The notes beneath the pieces are model-generated. The model saw only the letters and a program-made list of their open reading frames with translations. It made no database searches and was not told where the DNA came from. The position numbers and the translations under genes were made by a program. A stretch of 6,289 bases of DNA. Origin: an uncultured Planctomycetaceae bacterium. Lineage in GTDB: Bacteria; Planctomycetota; Planctomycetia; Pirellulales; Pirellulaceae. The stretch is taken from positions 1 to 6,289 of the forward strand of contig CALELC010000199.1 of assembly GCA_937904535.1 (NCBI GenBank), read 5' to 3'. Positions 1 to 5,743 of this stretch are shown here, in pieces (positions within the stretch are counted from its first letter, which is position 1; every line of letters starts with the position of its first letter).

Positions 1-798
1 TCTCGATTCCGAGTGTCAAAGGCCAACCCCAACCAGGCCGATCCGCAATCCGAAGAAGTTCTGCTGGAGGTCGCTCAGCCGTTCAAGAATCACAACGGTG
101 GCCCGATTGAGTTCGGTCCTGATGGCTACTTGTACATCGGCTTGGGTGACGGCGGTTTCCGCAATGACCCCCAAGCAAATGGTCAAAACCTATCGACGCT
201 GCTCGGCAGCATCCTGCGGATCGACGTGGATACGACCAGCGGTGATCGCAAGTATGGGATTCCGGCTGACAATCCGTTTGTTGATGTCGCGGGTGCCCGC
301 TCCGAGATCTATGCCTACGGCATTCGCAATCCATGGCGGATCGCATTTGACAAGCAAACCGGGTTGCTCTGGATTGGCGATGTCGGTCAAGAGTTGTGGG
401 AAGAAGTCAACGTGATTCAAAAGGGTGGAAACTACGGCTGGAGCCTGCGCGAAGGCACTCAGGCCTTCGGCAATCGCCAAGCCGATCCCGCACTTGCCGA
501 TCCCACCGATCCGGTCTGGGAATATGATCACGGTGTCGGCAAGTCGATCACCGGCGGACGCGTGTATCGCAGCAATCGCGTTCCCTCACTGACCGGCAAA
601 TACATCTATGCCGACTACGTCAGTGGCAGTGTTTGGGCACTGAGCTATGACGCGGCCAGCGGCAAGGCGACTCGTAATGAGCAAGTACTTGCCAGCGGCA
701 TTCCCGTTTTGGGATTCGGTGAGGATCCTCAGGGCGAGGTCTACTACATGATCGACAGCGCTCAAGGCGAATGCATTTACCGATTTGAGTCGAAGTAG
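1..798 (+). CDS. PQQ-dependent sugar dehydrogenase (glucose/sorbosone dehydrogenase family), 3' part only
   Basis: The frame is open from the first base, so the gene begins upstream; 265 C-terminal residues are visible and the GTG at 13 is internal, not a start. The family (GSDH, soluble six-bladed beta-propeller) oxidises aldose sugars with PQQ, usually in the periplasm. Motifs seen in order (visible-residue numbering): NHNGG at 30-34, FGPDGYLYIGLGDGG at 38-52, AYGIRNPWR at 105-113, GDVGQ at 126-130 and KGGNYGW at 141-147. All are typical of the GSDH propeller. The chain ends shortly after the last blade ('ECIYRFESK'), with no cytochrome c or other C-terminal fusion. Any signal peptide or N-terminal fusion lies outside the window, so secretion is only inferred. 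Substrate cannot be told from the sequence. The stop TAG (796-798) lies 12 bases before the next gene, suggesting co-transcription. Confidence 0.9.
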   Translation, partial: SRFRVSKANPNQADPQSEEVLLEVAQPFKNHNGGPIEFGPDGYLYIGLGDGGFRNDPQANGQNLSTLLGSILRIDVDTTSGDRKYGIPADNPFVDVAGARSEIYAYGIRNPWRIAFDKQTGLLWIGDVGQELWEEVNVIQKGGNYGWSLREGTQAFGNRQADPALADPTDPVWEYDHGVGKSITGGRVYRSNRVPSLTGKYIYADYVSGSVWALSYDAASGKATRNEQVLASGIPVLGFGEDPQGEVYYMIDSAQGECIYRFESK

Positions 799-810
799 TC
801 GATCAGTACT

Positions 811-2001
811 GTGAAACCAACCATCAGCGCTATTGGATTTGTAAACGCTACGGTTGTGCTGCCCGATCAAATGATTGAGACAGCGACCGTAGTGTGCCGC
901 GACGGAAAGATCGTCTCAGTCGGCAACGCGGAACTCCCTGAAGATGCTCAGCGGATCGACCTCCACGGTGATTTTTTATCACCGGGTTTTGTCGATATCC
1001 ATGTGCATGGCGGCAATGGTGCCGACTTCATGGACGCAACCGTAGAGGCTGTCGCGACCGCGTGTTTGGCGCACGCCAAACACGGTACCACGACGATCTT
1101 TCCGACCACTTCCACGGGATCGCCTGAGCAAATCATGGCGATGATCGACGCTTGTGGTCAGTACCAACAGTTGCAGACGGGGCCCAATCTTGAAGGGATT
1201 CATCTCTATGGGCCCTATTTCGCTGAGGACAAACTGGGATGCCATTCTCCCAGCGGCAGGCGAGATCCGACCCCGGCAGACTTCAATCGGTACTTTGCCA
1301 CCGGACTGATTCGCATTGCCACTTGCGCCGCCGAACTGCCGGGAAGTCTCGACTTTTACGAGACGGCGAAACGGCATGGCTGTTTGATCACCTGCGGACA
1401 CTCCAATTCGACTTGGGGTGAGATGCAAGTGGCTTTCGAAGCTGGTATGCGGCATGTCGACCACTTTTGGTGTGCCATGAGTTCCATCACCTCGCTGCGG
1501 CAGCGCTTTCCAGCTCCCATGCAAGCGAGCATGGCGGAGTTCGTGCTGATGCATGACGAGATGAGCACCGAGGTGCTGGCCGATGGGTGTCACCTCGCAC
1601 CGGAACTGCTCGAGTTTGCCTTCCGCATGAAGGGACCGCATCGACTGTGCTTGGTCACCGATTGCAATCGGGCGCTCGACCTGCCGCCAGGTAATTACTG
1701 TTTTGGCAATCCAGCTGACAACAGTTGGTTCTATAGCGATGGCAAAGTGGGCTGGACACTGAACCGCAAGGGGTTGGCCAGTTCTGTTGTCGGCATGGAC
1801 CACATGGTTCGCCAGATGAAGAACAGCACCACGGCGACGCTGCCTGAAGTCATCCGGATGGCGAGCCTGACCCCCGCGGAGCGAGCGGGCGTTGCTGAGT
1901 TGACAGGTAGTATTGCCCCAGGCAAGCGGGCCGATTTTGTCGTGCTCGATCAACACCTGCAGGTGAAGCAGGTCTTTACTCGCGGCGAACGCCTCTTCTA
2001 G
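811..2001 (+). CDS. nagA: NagA-like N-acetylglucosamine-6-phosphate deacetylase (amidohydrolase superfamily)
   Basis: 396 residues, close to the usual NagA length (E. coli about 382). NagA removes acetate from N-acetylglucosamine-6-phosphate in the cytoplasm, feeding amino-sugar recycling or chitin/murein use. Seen: N-terminal beta-sandwich strand with 'DGKIVSVG' (31-38); HVH metal motif in 'PGFVDIHVHGG' (58-68); 'GHSNST' with H197; H218 in 'DHFWCAMS'; 'ADGCHLAPE' with H261 (substrate-side His in the family); catalytic Asp D284 in 'LVTDCN'; and a C-terminal 'GSIAPGKRADFVVLD'. Odd: the metal-ligand Glu of the canonical 'HLEGP' box is Tyr133 ('HLYGPYF'), and the canonical HLxNAM reads HFWCAM (Asn to Cys221). 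Both may change metal content or substrate. GTG at 811 is chosen because it is the only start codon between the previous stop and the conserved N-terminal strand; no clear Shine-Dalgarno sequence precedes it. Family assignment is firm, the exact substrate less so. Confidence 0.82.
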   Translation: MKPTISAIGFVNATVVLPDQMIETATVVCRDGKIVSVGNAELPEDAQRIDLHGDFLSPGFVDIHVHGGNGADFMDATVEAVATACLAHAKHGTTTIFPTTSTGSPEQIMAMIDACGQYQQLQTGPNLEGIHLYGPYFAEDKLGCHSPSGRRDPTPADFNRYFATGLIRIATCAAELPGSLDFYETAKRHGCLITCGHSNSTWGEMQVAFEAGMRHVDHFWCAMSSITSLRQRFPAPMQASMAEFVLMHDEMSTEVLADGCHLAPELLEFAFRMKGPHRLCLVTDCNRALDLPPGNYCFGNPADNSWFYSDGKVGWTLNRKGLASSVVGMDHMVRQMKNSTTATLPEVIRMASLTPAERAGVAELTGSIAPGKRADFVVLDQHLQVKQVFTRGERLF

Positions 2002-2134
2002 TGGTGGTCGCCCCACCCTCGCTCGTTTGCGGCGCATCGACGCCAGGAGCGGTATCAGGTAGCCTTTGTCAGCAAGCCCGTTGTCCTGTGCACGTGATCG
2101 GGTCAACCGCTTTTTCTGAAAACAAGACTTTAGT

Positions 2135-2139
2135 AGGGG
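2135..2139 (+). promoter_or_regulatory. Shine-Dalgarno-like AGGGG before the nitrilase gene
   Basis: AGGGG lies nine bases before the ATG at 2149 and supports that start over the second in-frame ATG at 2158 (residue 4). It is the clearest ribosome-binding site in the window; the other genes have weak ones or none. I see no convincing sigma-70 promoter in the 147-base gap 2002-2148. A TTGTCA at 2066-2071 resembles a -35 box but has no matching -10 at 16-18 bases. Confidence 0.45.
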
Positions 2140-2148
2140 TAACGTCCG

Positions 2149-3021
2149 ATGGCACGGATGGTTCGAGGGGCACTGATTCAAGCCACCTTATGTGAACCGA
2201 GTACATCGCCGGTCGCGAAAATCAAGCAGGCGATGATCGACAAACATGTCGAGTTGATTGCTTCAGCGGCACAATCCGGCGCCGAGGTTTGCTGCCTGCA
2301 AGAGCTTTTCTATGGGCCATACTTTCCTGCCGAGCAGGAAATGAAATGGTATGACCTGACGGAACGCGTGCCCGATGGCCCGACCATCAAACTGATGAGG
2401 GAACTGGCGAAGAAACACCAGATGGTGATGGTGGTTCCGGTATATGAGGAGGAACAAACTGGTGTCTACTACAACGCCGCTGCCGTGATTGATGCCGACG
2501 GCAGCTACTTAGGCAAGTTCCGCAAGGTCCACATTCCTCACTGCCACCCCGGATTCTTCGAGAAGTTCTACTTCCGCCCAGGAAATCTCGGCTATCCGGT
2601 GTTTAATACTCGGATCGGTAAAGTCGGAGTCTACATCTGCTATGACCGGCATTTCCCCGATGGTGCTCGCTGCCTCGGATTGGCAGGCGCAGAGCTTGTA
2701 TTTAACCCTTCTGCCACCGTCGCCGGTTTAAGCGAATACCTGTGGAAACTGGAGCAACCCGCTCACGCTGTCGCCAACCAGTATTTTGTCGGCGCTATCA
2801 ACCGGCCGGGCTGGGAGGAGCCTTGGCGAATCGGCGAGTTCTATGGACAGAGCTACTTCTGTGATCCACGCGGTCAAATGGTTGCCGCCTCCTCGAAACG
2901 CACTGAGGACGACATCATCCTTGCGGATCTCGACTTCGACATGATCCGCGAAGTGCGAAATGTCTGGCAGTTTTATCGCGACCGCCGGCCTGAAACCTAC
3001 GGCGCTGTCACAGCCCCCTAG
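2149..3021 (+). CDS. Beta-ureidopropionase (N-carbamoyl-beta-alanine amidohydrolase), nitrilase superfamily
   Basis: 290 residues forming one carbon-nitrogen hydrolase domain. The Glu-Lys-Cys triad is visible: E52 in 'CLQELFYGPYF', K126 in 'FRKVHIP' and C164 in 'YICYDRHFPDGAR', with the supporting Glu E138 in 'GFFEKFYF'. The stretch 'RPGNLGYPVFNT' (143-154) and the C-terminal 'EVRNVWQFYRDRRPETY' resemble beta-ureidopropionases such as human UPB1 and its bacterial relatives, though without the longer N-terminal extension of UPB1. The expected reaction is N-carbamoyl-beta-alanine (or N-carbamoyl-beta-aminoisobutyrate) to beta-alanine, CO2 and ammonia, the last step of reductive pyrimidine breakdown. 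The dihydropyrimidine dehydrogenase subunit gene 89 bases downstream on the same strand supports this over N-carbamoylputrescine amidase, the main alternative by sequence. Cytoplasmic; no signal peptide. ATG at 2149 is supported by the AGGGG site upstream. Confidence 0.88.
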   Translation: MARMVRGALIQATLCEPSTSPVAKIKQAMIDKHVELIASAAQSGAEVCCLQELFYGPYFPAEQEMKWYDLTERVPDGPTIKLMRELAKKHQMVMVVPVYEEEQTGVYYNAAAVIDADGSYLGKFRKVHIPHCHPGFFEKFYFRPGNLGYPVFNTRIGKVGVYICYDRHFPDGARCLGLAGAELVFNPSATVAGLSEYLWKLEQPAHAVANQYFVGAINRPGWEEPWRIGEFYGQSYFCDPRGQMVAASSKRTEDDIILADLDFDMIREVRNVWQFYRDRRPETYGAVTAP

Positions 3022-3110
3022 GCGACCCTCAAAGTCCTACCCATGCGCGTCGCTGATTCATCGTCGAGCGATGCTGGAACTCACCTCGAGCAAGTCACAC
3101 CAAGGCAACG

Positions 3111-4241
3111 ATGGCTACGCTGGAAACGATTGTAAATGGCATGAAGATGCCCAACCCGTTCGTGATCGGGTCGGGCCCGCCCGGAACCAATGCCAAAGTG
3201 ATCTGCAAAGCATTTGATGAAGGCTGGGGGGCGGTCGTTTGCAAAACGGTCAGCCTCGACGCTTCCAAGGTCATCAACGTCCAGCCTCGCTACGCGCGGC
3301 TGCGCAGCCGGACCAGCGGTGAGATCTATGGTTGGGAAAACATTGAGCTCATTAGCGATCGCGAGTTTGACACTTGGATCGATGAGTTCAAACAAATCAA
3401 GGACAAACATCCCGGCGGGTGCTTAATCGCGTCGGTGATGGAGGAATACAACCGTGACGCTTGGCATGAGATCATCGGCCGTTGCGAAGAGGCGGGTGTC
3501 GATGGCTTCGAGCTCAATATGTCGTGCCCGCACGGTCTGCCGGAGCGGAAGATGGGATCGGCGATGGGCGAGGACCCGACGATCCTGAGAGAGGTCTGCA
3601 GTTGGGCGGTGGAGGCGACCCGTAAACCGGTTTGGGCCAAGCTCACCCCAAATGTTACGCGAATTGAAGATCCGGCGCGCGCGGCCTTACAGGCTGGCTG
3701 CAGTGGGATCAGCGCCATCAACACGATTCGCTGCGTGATGGGAGTTGACCTGGAGACCCTTCGTCCTGAGCCCTCGGTTGAAGGCTACACCACGCCCGGC
3801 GGCTACTCCTCACAAGCGGTGCTGCCGATCGCCCTGCGGATGTGCATGGAAGTCGCCACAGTCATTCGCGATGAGTTTCCAGGCCGCGTCCTCAGTGGGC
3901 TGGGCGGAATCGAAACCGGTCGCGACGCTGCGCAGTTTATCCTCCTTGGCAGCCACTGTGTGCAGGTTTGCACCGGCGTGATGAAGGTCGGTTATCGCTG
4001 CGTGGAATCGATGTGCGAAGAGTTGCTGCAGTTTATGGAGCGGCACGGCTTCGAAACGCTCGATGATTTCAGAGGCCACAGCCTGCAGTACTTCAGCACC
4101 CATGCCGAACTCGTGCAGCGTCAGGCCGAAGCGCGAGCTGCGAAACATGCTGAACATCTACGGAAACAAGTGATCAGCGATGATGCGCAGTGGGACGGAG
4201 ACACATTCGTCGATCAGAGCGACGCCCTTGCCCGCGGCTAA
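3111..4241 (+). CDS. preA: Dihydropyrimidine dehydrogenase catalytic subunit, PreA type, without the C-terminal ferredoxin domain
   Basis: 376 residues forming an FMN-binding TIM barrel of the dihydroorotate/dihydropyrimidine dehydrogenase family, which reduces uracil and thymine to their 5,6-dihydro forms. Seen: 'NPFVIGSGPPGTN' (15-27), 'GAVVCKTV' (40-47), catalytic Cys C139 in 'ELNMSCPHG' followed by 'ERKMGSAMGEDP' (as in mammalian DPD), 'AKLTPNVT' with the FMN-site Lys K176, 'SAINTI' (200-205) and a C-terminal FMN-phosphate region 'GLGGIETGRDAAQFILLG'. E. coli PreA (about 411 residues) ends in a two-cluster ferredoxin domain. Here the chain ends in a Glu/Ala-rich charged tail ('AEARAAKHAEHLRKQ') with no Cys-x2-Cys motif, so electrons must enter another way. 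The partner PreT is not in the window. Start ATG 3111 has AAGG at 3102-3105, a weak ribosome site. A strong hairpin follows 41 bases after the stop. A dihydroorotate dehydrogenase is less likely given the DPD-specific motifs. Confidence 0.87.
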   Translation: MATLETIVNGMKMPNPFVIGSGPPGTNAKVICKAFDEGWGAVVCKTVSLDASKVINVQPRYARLRSRTSGEIYGWENIELISDREFDTWIDEFKQIKDKHPGGCLIASVMEEYNRDAWHEIIGRCEEAGVDGFELNMSCPHGLPERKMGSAMGEDPTILREVCSWAVEATRKPVWAKLTPNVTRIEDPARAALQAGCSGISAINTIRCVMGVDLETLRPEPSVEGYTTPGGYSSQAVLPIALRMCMEVATVIRDEFPGRVLSGLGGIETGRDAAQFILLGSHCVQVCTGVMKVGYRCVESMCEELLQFMERHGFETLDDFRGHSLQYFSTHAELVQRQAEARAAKHAEHLRKQVISDDAQWDGDTFVDQSDALARG

Positions 4242-4282
4242 CCGCCCTTCCTCTCAACTAAGAAAAGGCTCTTCAATGAGAA

Positions 4283-4314
4283 AAGGCGTAGGTGCCAATC
4301 GGCACCTACGCCTT
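4283..4314 (+). terminator. Strong perfect hairpin after preA, probable transcription terminator
   Basis: A 14-base-pair perfect stem (4283-4296 paired with 4301-4314) closes on the four-base loop AATC, starting 41 bases after the preA stop. The stem is GC-rich (GGCGTAGGTGCC core). The + strand sequence after it is TTCAATAATAG, so there is no classical U-tract; it may act as a U-poor intrinsic terminator or as a 3'-end stabiliser. Two copies of AGAAAAGGC (4261-4269 and 4279-4287) lead into the stem, and CTTCAAT occurs both before it (4271-4277) and at its end (4312-4318). This hints at local duplication or a repeat-family element. It could work for either strand. Confidence 0.7.
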
Positions 4315-4494
4315 CAATAATAGCCCGGGCAATCTACAGAATGTTTGGATAAAATGAACAAGCAATTTTGCGGCATCCACCAAATGACGCAAACGAATGT
4401 CTGCGAGAATAATGGGCGGCGGACAACCGACAGGTATTACCCGCAACAGCCTATTCCCAATCGGGTAGTGCCGTCGCGAGATAAAATCAACAGT

Positions 4495-4513
4495 GAAGGC
4501 GATGATCGCCTTC
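4495..4513 (-). terminator. Hairpin placed to terminate fabH (minus strand)
   Basis: GAAGGCG (4495-4501) pairs with CGCCTTC (4507-4513) around a five-base loop. Read on the minus strand, the stem is followed by ACTGTTGATTTTATC, a moderately T-rich trail as expected of an intrinsic terminator. It lies about 124 bases past the fabH stop, which is long, so the assignment is tentative. A plain inverted repeat without that function is the alternative. Confidence 0.35.
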
Positions 4514-4515
4514 GC

Positions 4516-4535
4516 GCAGCATGCTAGCAAGCTGC
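4516..4535. repeat. 20-base near-perfect palindrome
   Basis: GCAGC (4516-4520) and GCTGC (4531-4535) flank a TGCTAGCA palindrome (4522-4529). The whole 20 bases are self-complementary except for one mismatched pair (4521 with 4530). With no spacer loop, it looks more like a dimeric protein-binding site or a chance palindrome than a hairpin terminator. It lies two bases after the hairpin at 4495-4513. Confidence 0.4.
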
Positions 4536-4636
4536 CCCGAAAAAGCCAAGCGTAATTTTCAATTTTTTTCAACATTTTGGAGTCGGACTCGGCTCAATCG
4601 GTCAATGGGGAACAAGGTGAGCTCGCGGCTGCCCGA

Positions 4637-5683
4637 TCACCAACGCCACAGGGCGGTTCCCCAAGCCAGTCCCGAACCGAAGCCACACAATAACACATGG
4701 TCGCCACGCTGCAGCCGACCGCCGCGCACCGCTTCATCAAGCGCCAATGGGATGCTGGCGGCACTGGTGTTGCCGTAACGATCGAGATTGACGAACACCC
4801 GCTCGGCCGGCACGTTCAGATCAGAGACCGCTGAATCGATGATTCGCTGGTTTGCTTGGTGCAGGATAATCAGCTCGAGTTGGTCGACCGTTACACCAGC
4901 TTCGCCGAGCACCTGCTGAGCGCTTTCCTCGAACACTCGCACGGCCCATTTGAACACGCCGCGGCCGTCCATCCGCAGGTACTGATCGCCGCGAGCATGG
5001 GCGTCGGGCGTTAACGGGCGGCGGCTTCCGCCAGCGGCAATGCACAGCATCTCTCCGCCACAACCTTCGCTACCGAGTTGATAGGCGAGGATCCCAGAAC
5101 GCCGATCTGCATCGGCGGAGTCGTCAGTGGTAAGCACGGCCGCTCCGGCCCCATCACCGAACAGCGGATAAGTCTTTTTGTCGTCGGGATCAACGGTGCG
5201 GCTCATCACGTCGGCGCCAATCACCAGGGCGCAGCGACTATTGCCGGCGCTGATGAACTGGCCAGCGGTTACGGCAGCGTACATGAAGCCGGCACAAGCA
5301 GCGTTCACGTCCATCGCTGGGGCCACCGCTCCCAGACGCCGCTGCAATTCGCACGCGGTTGAAGGAGTGGGAAAATCCGGCGTCATCGTCGCGACGACGA
5401 TCAAATCGAGTTGGTCTGCTGTCACCCCGGCTTCGCGCATGGCCACCAAGGCGGCTTCGTAGGCCAGATCGCTGGTCGCTTGATGATCGGCCGCCTTGCG
5501 ACGTTGTAGGATTCCGGTCCGGCGGACAATCCACTCACTGTCGCAGCCCAACGCCGCCAAGTCTTCGTTCGTAACGATCTGTTCAGGCACGTAGGAGCCG
5601 GTTCCGAGCACGCGGAGACCAGCAATCTGCCCGATAGGCGCCCGAAACTTGTGAGCTATTGAGGGTGACGCTTCAGTTGTCAT
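4637..5683 (-). CDS. fabH: Beta-ketoacyl-[acyl-carrier-protein] synthase III (FabH)
   Basis: 348 residues from the ATG (complement of 5681-5683); a TTG one codon earlier (5684-5686) is a less likely start. FabH condenses an acyl-CoA, usually acetyl-CoA, with malonyl-ACP to begin type II fatty-acid synthesis in the cytoplasm. Numbering from the TTG, the Cys-His-Asn triad is visible: C131 in 'NAACAGF', H276 in 'ILHQANQRII' and N306 in 'YGNTSAAS'. Also present are 'GTGSYVPEQIVTNEDL' (28-43), 'WIVRRTGI' (52-59), 'LFGDGAGAAVL' (175-185) and a C-terminal 'GFGSGLAWGTALW'. It is slightly longer than E. coli FabH (317), mainly through about 20 unconserved N-terminal residues before 'IAGLRVLGTG' and a short internal insertion. 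No Shine-Dalgarno sequence is seen. It stands alone, not beside plsX or other fab genes, and is divergent from the gene at 5744. Primer preference (acetyl versus branched) cannot be read from the sequence. Confidence 0.93.
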   Translation of the reverse strand: MTTEASPSIAHKFRAPIGQIAGLRVLGTGSYVPEQIVTNEDLAALGCDSEWIVRRTGILQRRKAADHQATSDLAYEAALVAMREAGVTADQLDLIVVATMTPDFPTPSTACELQRRLGAVAPAMDVNAACAGFMYAAVTAGQFISAGNSRCALVIGADVMSRTVDPDDKKTYPLFGDGAGAAVLTTDDSADADRRSGILAYQLGSEGCGGEMLCIAAGGSRRPLTPDAHARGDQYLRMDGRGVFKWAVRVFEESAQQVLGEAGVTVDQLELIILHQANQRIIDSAVSDLNVPAERVFVNLDRYGNTSAASIPLALDEAVRGGRLQRGDHVLLCGFGSGLAWGTALWRW

Positions 5684-5684
5684 C

Positions 5685-5697
5685 AATTTTGAAAATT
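5685..5697. promoter_or_regulatory. AT-rich inverted repeat just upstream of the fabH start
   Basis: AATTTT-G-AAAATT is a perfect 6-1-6 inverted repeat ending one base before the fabH ATG codon on the minus strand. It lies in the roughly 60-base spacer between the divergent fabH and 5744 genes, inside otherwise GC-rich DNA. Such a site could bind a dimeric repressor or shape the fabH 5' leader. No regulator-specific consensus (for example FapR or FadR) is recognised. Chance is possible because the arms are made of A and T only. Confidence 0.3.
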
Positions 5698-5743
5698 CAG
5701 AAGTTGAACGCTCCGCCGCCGTACGGAGTCATCCGGTAAACTA

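Larger units (their letters stand above)
4315..4636. other. Gene-poor intergenic stretch between preA and fabH
   Basis: Together with 4242-4314 this forms a 395-base gap between convergent genes. The short open frames here (89 residues minus at 4306-4575; 60 residues plus from a TTG at 4345) match no family I recognise and lack ribosome sites. The region holds a hairpin at 4495-4513, a near-palindrome at 4516-4535, a 6-base inverted repeat TACCCG/CGGGTA (4438-4443 and 4462-4467) and an AT-rich tract around 4552-4577. It is less GC-rich than the flanking genes. I see no tRNA, no riboswitch and no clear promoter. Confidence 0.5.

Noticed and set aside
2003..2017. GGTGG/CCACC inverted repeat just after the NagA-like gene, considered as a terminator
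   Set aside because: The stem is only five base pairs with no T-run, and the next gene follows on the same strand. Too weak to call.
979..2181. 400-residue open frame on the minus strand opposite the NagA-like gene
   Set aside because: It is long, but it mirrors a gene with clear family motifs, shows no recognisable domain, and overruns both the gene and the following gap. Antisense open frames of this kind are common in GC-rich DNA.
4438..4467. TACCCG/CGGGTA inverted repeat in the intergenic gap
   Set aside because: A six-base stem with an 18-base loop is within chance expectation and has no supporting context.
4345..4527. 60-residue plus-strand open frame beginning at TTG
   Set aside because: It has a rare start codon, no ribosome site and no recognisable motif, and it is read through the hairpin region.
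4306..4575. 89-residue minus-strand open frame in the intergenic gap
   Set aside because: No recognised family and no ribosome site. It runs into the preA terminator hairpin and spans both inverted repeats, so it is more likely non-coding.
5701..5743. TTGAAC (5704-5709) and TAAACT (5737-5742) as a promoter for the + strand gene
   Set aside because: Each box matches the sigma-70 consensus at only four of six positions, and the 27-base spacing is far from the 16-18 expected.
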